Shown here in pieces: positions 62,583-64,000 of a DNA stretch of 64,000 nucleotides (position 1 is its first letter; each line of letters starts with the position of its first letter). The position numbers and the translations under genes were made by a program. A model generated the notes under the pieces. That model was given only the letters and a program-made list of their open reading frames with translations. It was not told where the DNA came from and made no database searches. The DNA is taken from contig NZ_CANLZV010000015.1 in NCBI RefSeq assembly GCF_947495665.1, forward strand, positions 1 to 64,000, in the 5' to 3' direction. Source of the DNA: an uncultured Sunxiuqinia sp. GTDB taxonomy: Bacteria; Bacteroidota; Bacteroidia; Bacteroidales; Prolixibacteraceae.

Positions 62583-64000
62583 CTACTTCAGGTTGGCAAT
62601 TTGCTCCTGCAGAACTTTTATCTTGGCCTCAGCATCGGCTTGTTTGGCTTTTTCTTTGGCCACAACCGCTTCAGGCGCTCCACTAACAAAGCGCTCATTG
62701 CTGAGTTTTTTCATCACCGAATTTAAAAAGCCCTGGGTATATTTCAGTTCTTCTTCCAGTTTCTTCAATTCTTCTTCGGCATCAATCAAATCACCCAAAT
62801 CAATAAAATAGCTGGATGAATACACCCGGAATGAAGCAGCGCCTTTCACTTCTTCGTTAACCAGATTGATGGCCGATAAGTTTGCCATTTTGGCAATCAC
62901 CGAATCGTACTGCTGGTTATAACCTTTATCGCCCGACTGAATCTTCAGCTCCAGCTGATCTTTCATCGGCAGGTTATTGTTGTTCCGAATATTCCGAATT
63001 CCGGCAATGGCTTCTTTTACCGATTCAAAATCGTTCAGCACGCTGGCATCCACCACTCCGGCTTCCGGCCATTGGCTGATCATGATGCTTTCGCCGTCCT
63101 GACGTTCGCGGAGCAACTGCCAGATTTCTTCTGAAATAAAAGGCATAAACGGATGCAGTATCCGCAGCACTTTATCCAATGCTTCCAACACCTCTTCATA
63201 AGTCTTTTGATCAATCGGTTGTTGGTAAGCCGGCTTCACCACTTCAAGCAACCACGATGAGAAATCATCGCGAATGGTAGTATAAACCGTCATCAAGGCA
63301 TCCGAAATCCGAAACTTTTCAAAGTGATCATTAATTATTGCAATCTGTTCGTTCAATTTATGGTTGAACCAGTCGAGGGCTAAGCGCGAATGCTCGGGCT
63401 GTTTCAAAAAGCCGGCAACCTCCCATCCTTTAATCAAGCGGAAAGAGTTCCAGATTTTAGCCGTGAAGTTACGTCCCTGCTCCGTCAGCGCCTCATCAAA
63501 CAGCAAGTCGTTTCCTGCAGGCGAACACAGCAGCATGCCCACCCGGACACCATCGGCACCATATTGCTTAATCAGGTCAAGCGGGTCAGGTGAATTCCCA
63601 AGCGACTTGCTCATTTTCCGACGCAGCTTATCGCGTACAATTCCCGTAAAGTAAACGTTCTTGAACGGTTTATCCTGACGGTATTCGTAGCCGGCAATAA
63701 TCATTCGGGCCACCCAGAAAAAGATAATTTCCGGCGCGGTTACCAAATCATCAGTCGGATAATAATATTGAATATCCTTATTGTTCGGATCGTTGATACC
63801 ATCAAACACCGAGATCGGCCACAACCAGGAAGAAGCCCAAGTGTCAAGCACATCTTCATCCTGAGTCAGGTCAGCCATTGTCAGCTGAGCGTTGCCTGTT
63901 TTTTCCTTGGCTGCCTCCAGCGCTTTTTCAGCCGTTTCGGCTACCACAAAGCTGCCATCAGCCAGGTAATACACGGGTATTTGATGCCCCCACCACAATT
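62583..64000 (-). CDS. valS: Valyl-tRNA synthetase, C-terminal part (runs off right edge)
   Basis: The frame encodes the last 472 residues of a class I valyl-tRNA synthetase. It enters the window at (L)WWGHQIPVYY, continues through the rest of the Rossmann fold with DTWASSWLWP and the KMSKS loop RRKMSKSLGNSPDPL (about 129-143), the anticodon-binding helical domain, and the C-terminal coiled coil (EEELKKLEEELKYTQGFLNSV, split) that binds tRNA. The full enzyme should be about 870 residues, so roughly half is outside the window. The TTG at 63998 is an internal leucine codon and not a start. Confidence 0.95.
   Translation of the reverse strand, partial: LWWGHQIPVYYLADGSFVVAETAEKALEAAKEKTGNAQLTMADLTQDEDVLDTWASSWLWPISVFDGINDPNNKDIQYYYPTDDLVTAPEIIFFWVARMIIAGYEYRQDKPFKNVYFTGIVRDKLRRKMSKSLGNSPDPLDLIKQYGADGVRVGMLLCSPAGNDLLFDEALTEQGRNFTAKIWNSFRLIKGWEVAGFLKQPEHSRLALDWFNHKLNEQIAIINDHFEKFRISDALMTVYTTIRDDFSSWLLEVVKPAYQQPIDQKTYEEVLEALDKVLRILHPFMPFISEEIWQLLRERQDGESIMISQWPEAGVVDASVLNDFESVKEAIAGIRNIRNNNNLPMKDQLELKIQSGDKGYNQQYDSVIAKMANLSAINLVNEEVKGAASFRVYSSSYFIDLGDLIDAEEELKKLEEELKYTQGFLNSVMKKLSNERFVSGAPEAVVAKEKAKQADAEAKIKVLQEQIANLK

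Noticed and set aside
1-64000. CRISPR array or phage region
   Set aside because: The two tandem arrays have no unique spacers between identical repeats, and no phage structural or integrase gene was seen.

Overview
The window looks like a chromosomal segment from a Bacteroidota bacterium, probably of the Bacteroidales/Marinilabiliales type. The sequence reasons are -7 promoter elements of the TAnnTTTG type in front of many genes, acid-rich lipoprotein export signals, and families typical of the phylum (GSCFA, LVIVD, tandem FAS1, HU-HIG, GNAT-nitrilase fusion, bacteroidal glycogen cluster). Rubrerythrin, a thioredoxin unit and a complete SUF system suggest an anaerobe or facultative anaerobe that handles oxidative stress. 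No phage, insertion sequence, CRISPR array or rRNA was seen. The genus cannot be fixed from the window alone.

Layout. 0-0.6 kb: a small lipoprotein gene with a second, partial in-frame copy. 0.9-2.8 kb: queuosine precursor genes (yhhQ-queC-queF); the last pathway enzyme, queG, lies at 34.1 kb. 3.0-6.9 kb: a nickel-pincer nucleotide cofactor operon (NikR-like regulator, larE, larC, larB, nickel permease) with no larA in the window. 7.1-12.8 kb: DEAD-box helicase, acyl-CoA ligase with an XRE-cupin regulator, and a large patatin. 13.0-23.5 kb: a co-directional glycogen cluster (glgB, GSCFA protein, debranching enzyme, glycogen-synthase-like glycosyltransferase, GH57 protein, glgP), then a divergent membrane-anchored GH3 glycosidase.

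25.6-28.3 kb is the accessory part: a DUF559 nuclease gene bracketed by REP-like palindromic elements, a 12-unit 21-bp tandem array, and two AT-rich small genes. 28.4-33.7 kb: a double-anchored lipoprotein, purT, a Crp/Fnr regulator with a flavodoxin-fold reductase, a 22-bp tandem array, and a DsbA/FrnE-like protein divergent from an HxlR regulator. 34.0-43.7 kb: tRNA-Gly, queG, sufT-like and sufE, rubrerythrin, a second Crp/Fnr regulator followed by a matching operator and a DUF6132-thioredoxin unit, then sufS and sufBCD. 43.8-54.4 kb: thiL, cell-surface proteins (LVIVD, beta-barrel, four-domain FAS1), a GNAT-nitrilase fusion, an HU-like protein, an alpha/beta hydrolase and a FetAB-like transporter. 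54.5-64 kb: housekeeping genes clpX, clpP, tig, tRNA-Leu, lptB, tatC, recQ and the 3' part of valS.

The most unusual observations are the DUF559 gene between REP-like palindromes, two unrelated tandem arrays with a period close to two helical turns, a NikR-like regulator lacking the classical nickel ligands in front of a cofactor operon whose LarE has the three-cysteine arrangement, and a GH57 protein with Asn in place of the expected catalytic Asp.
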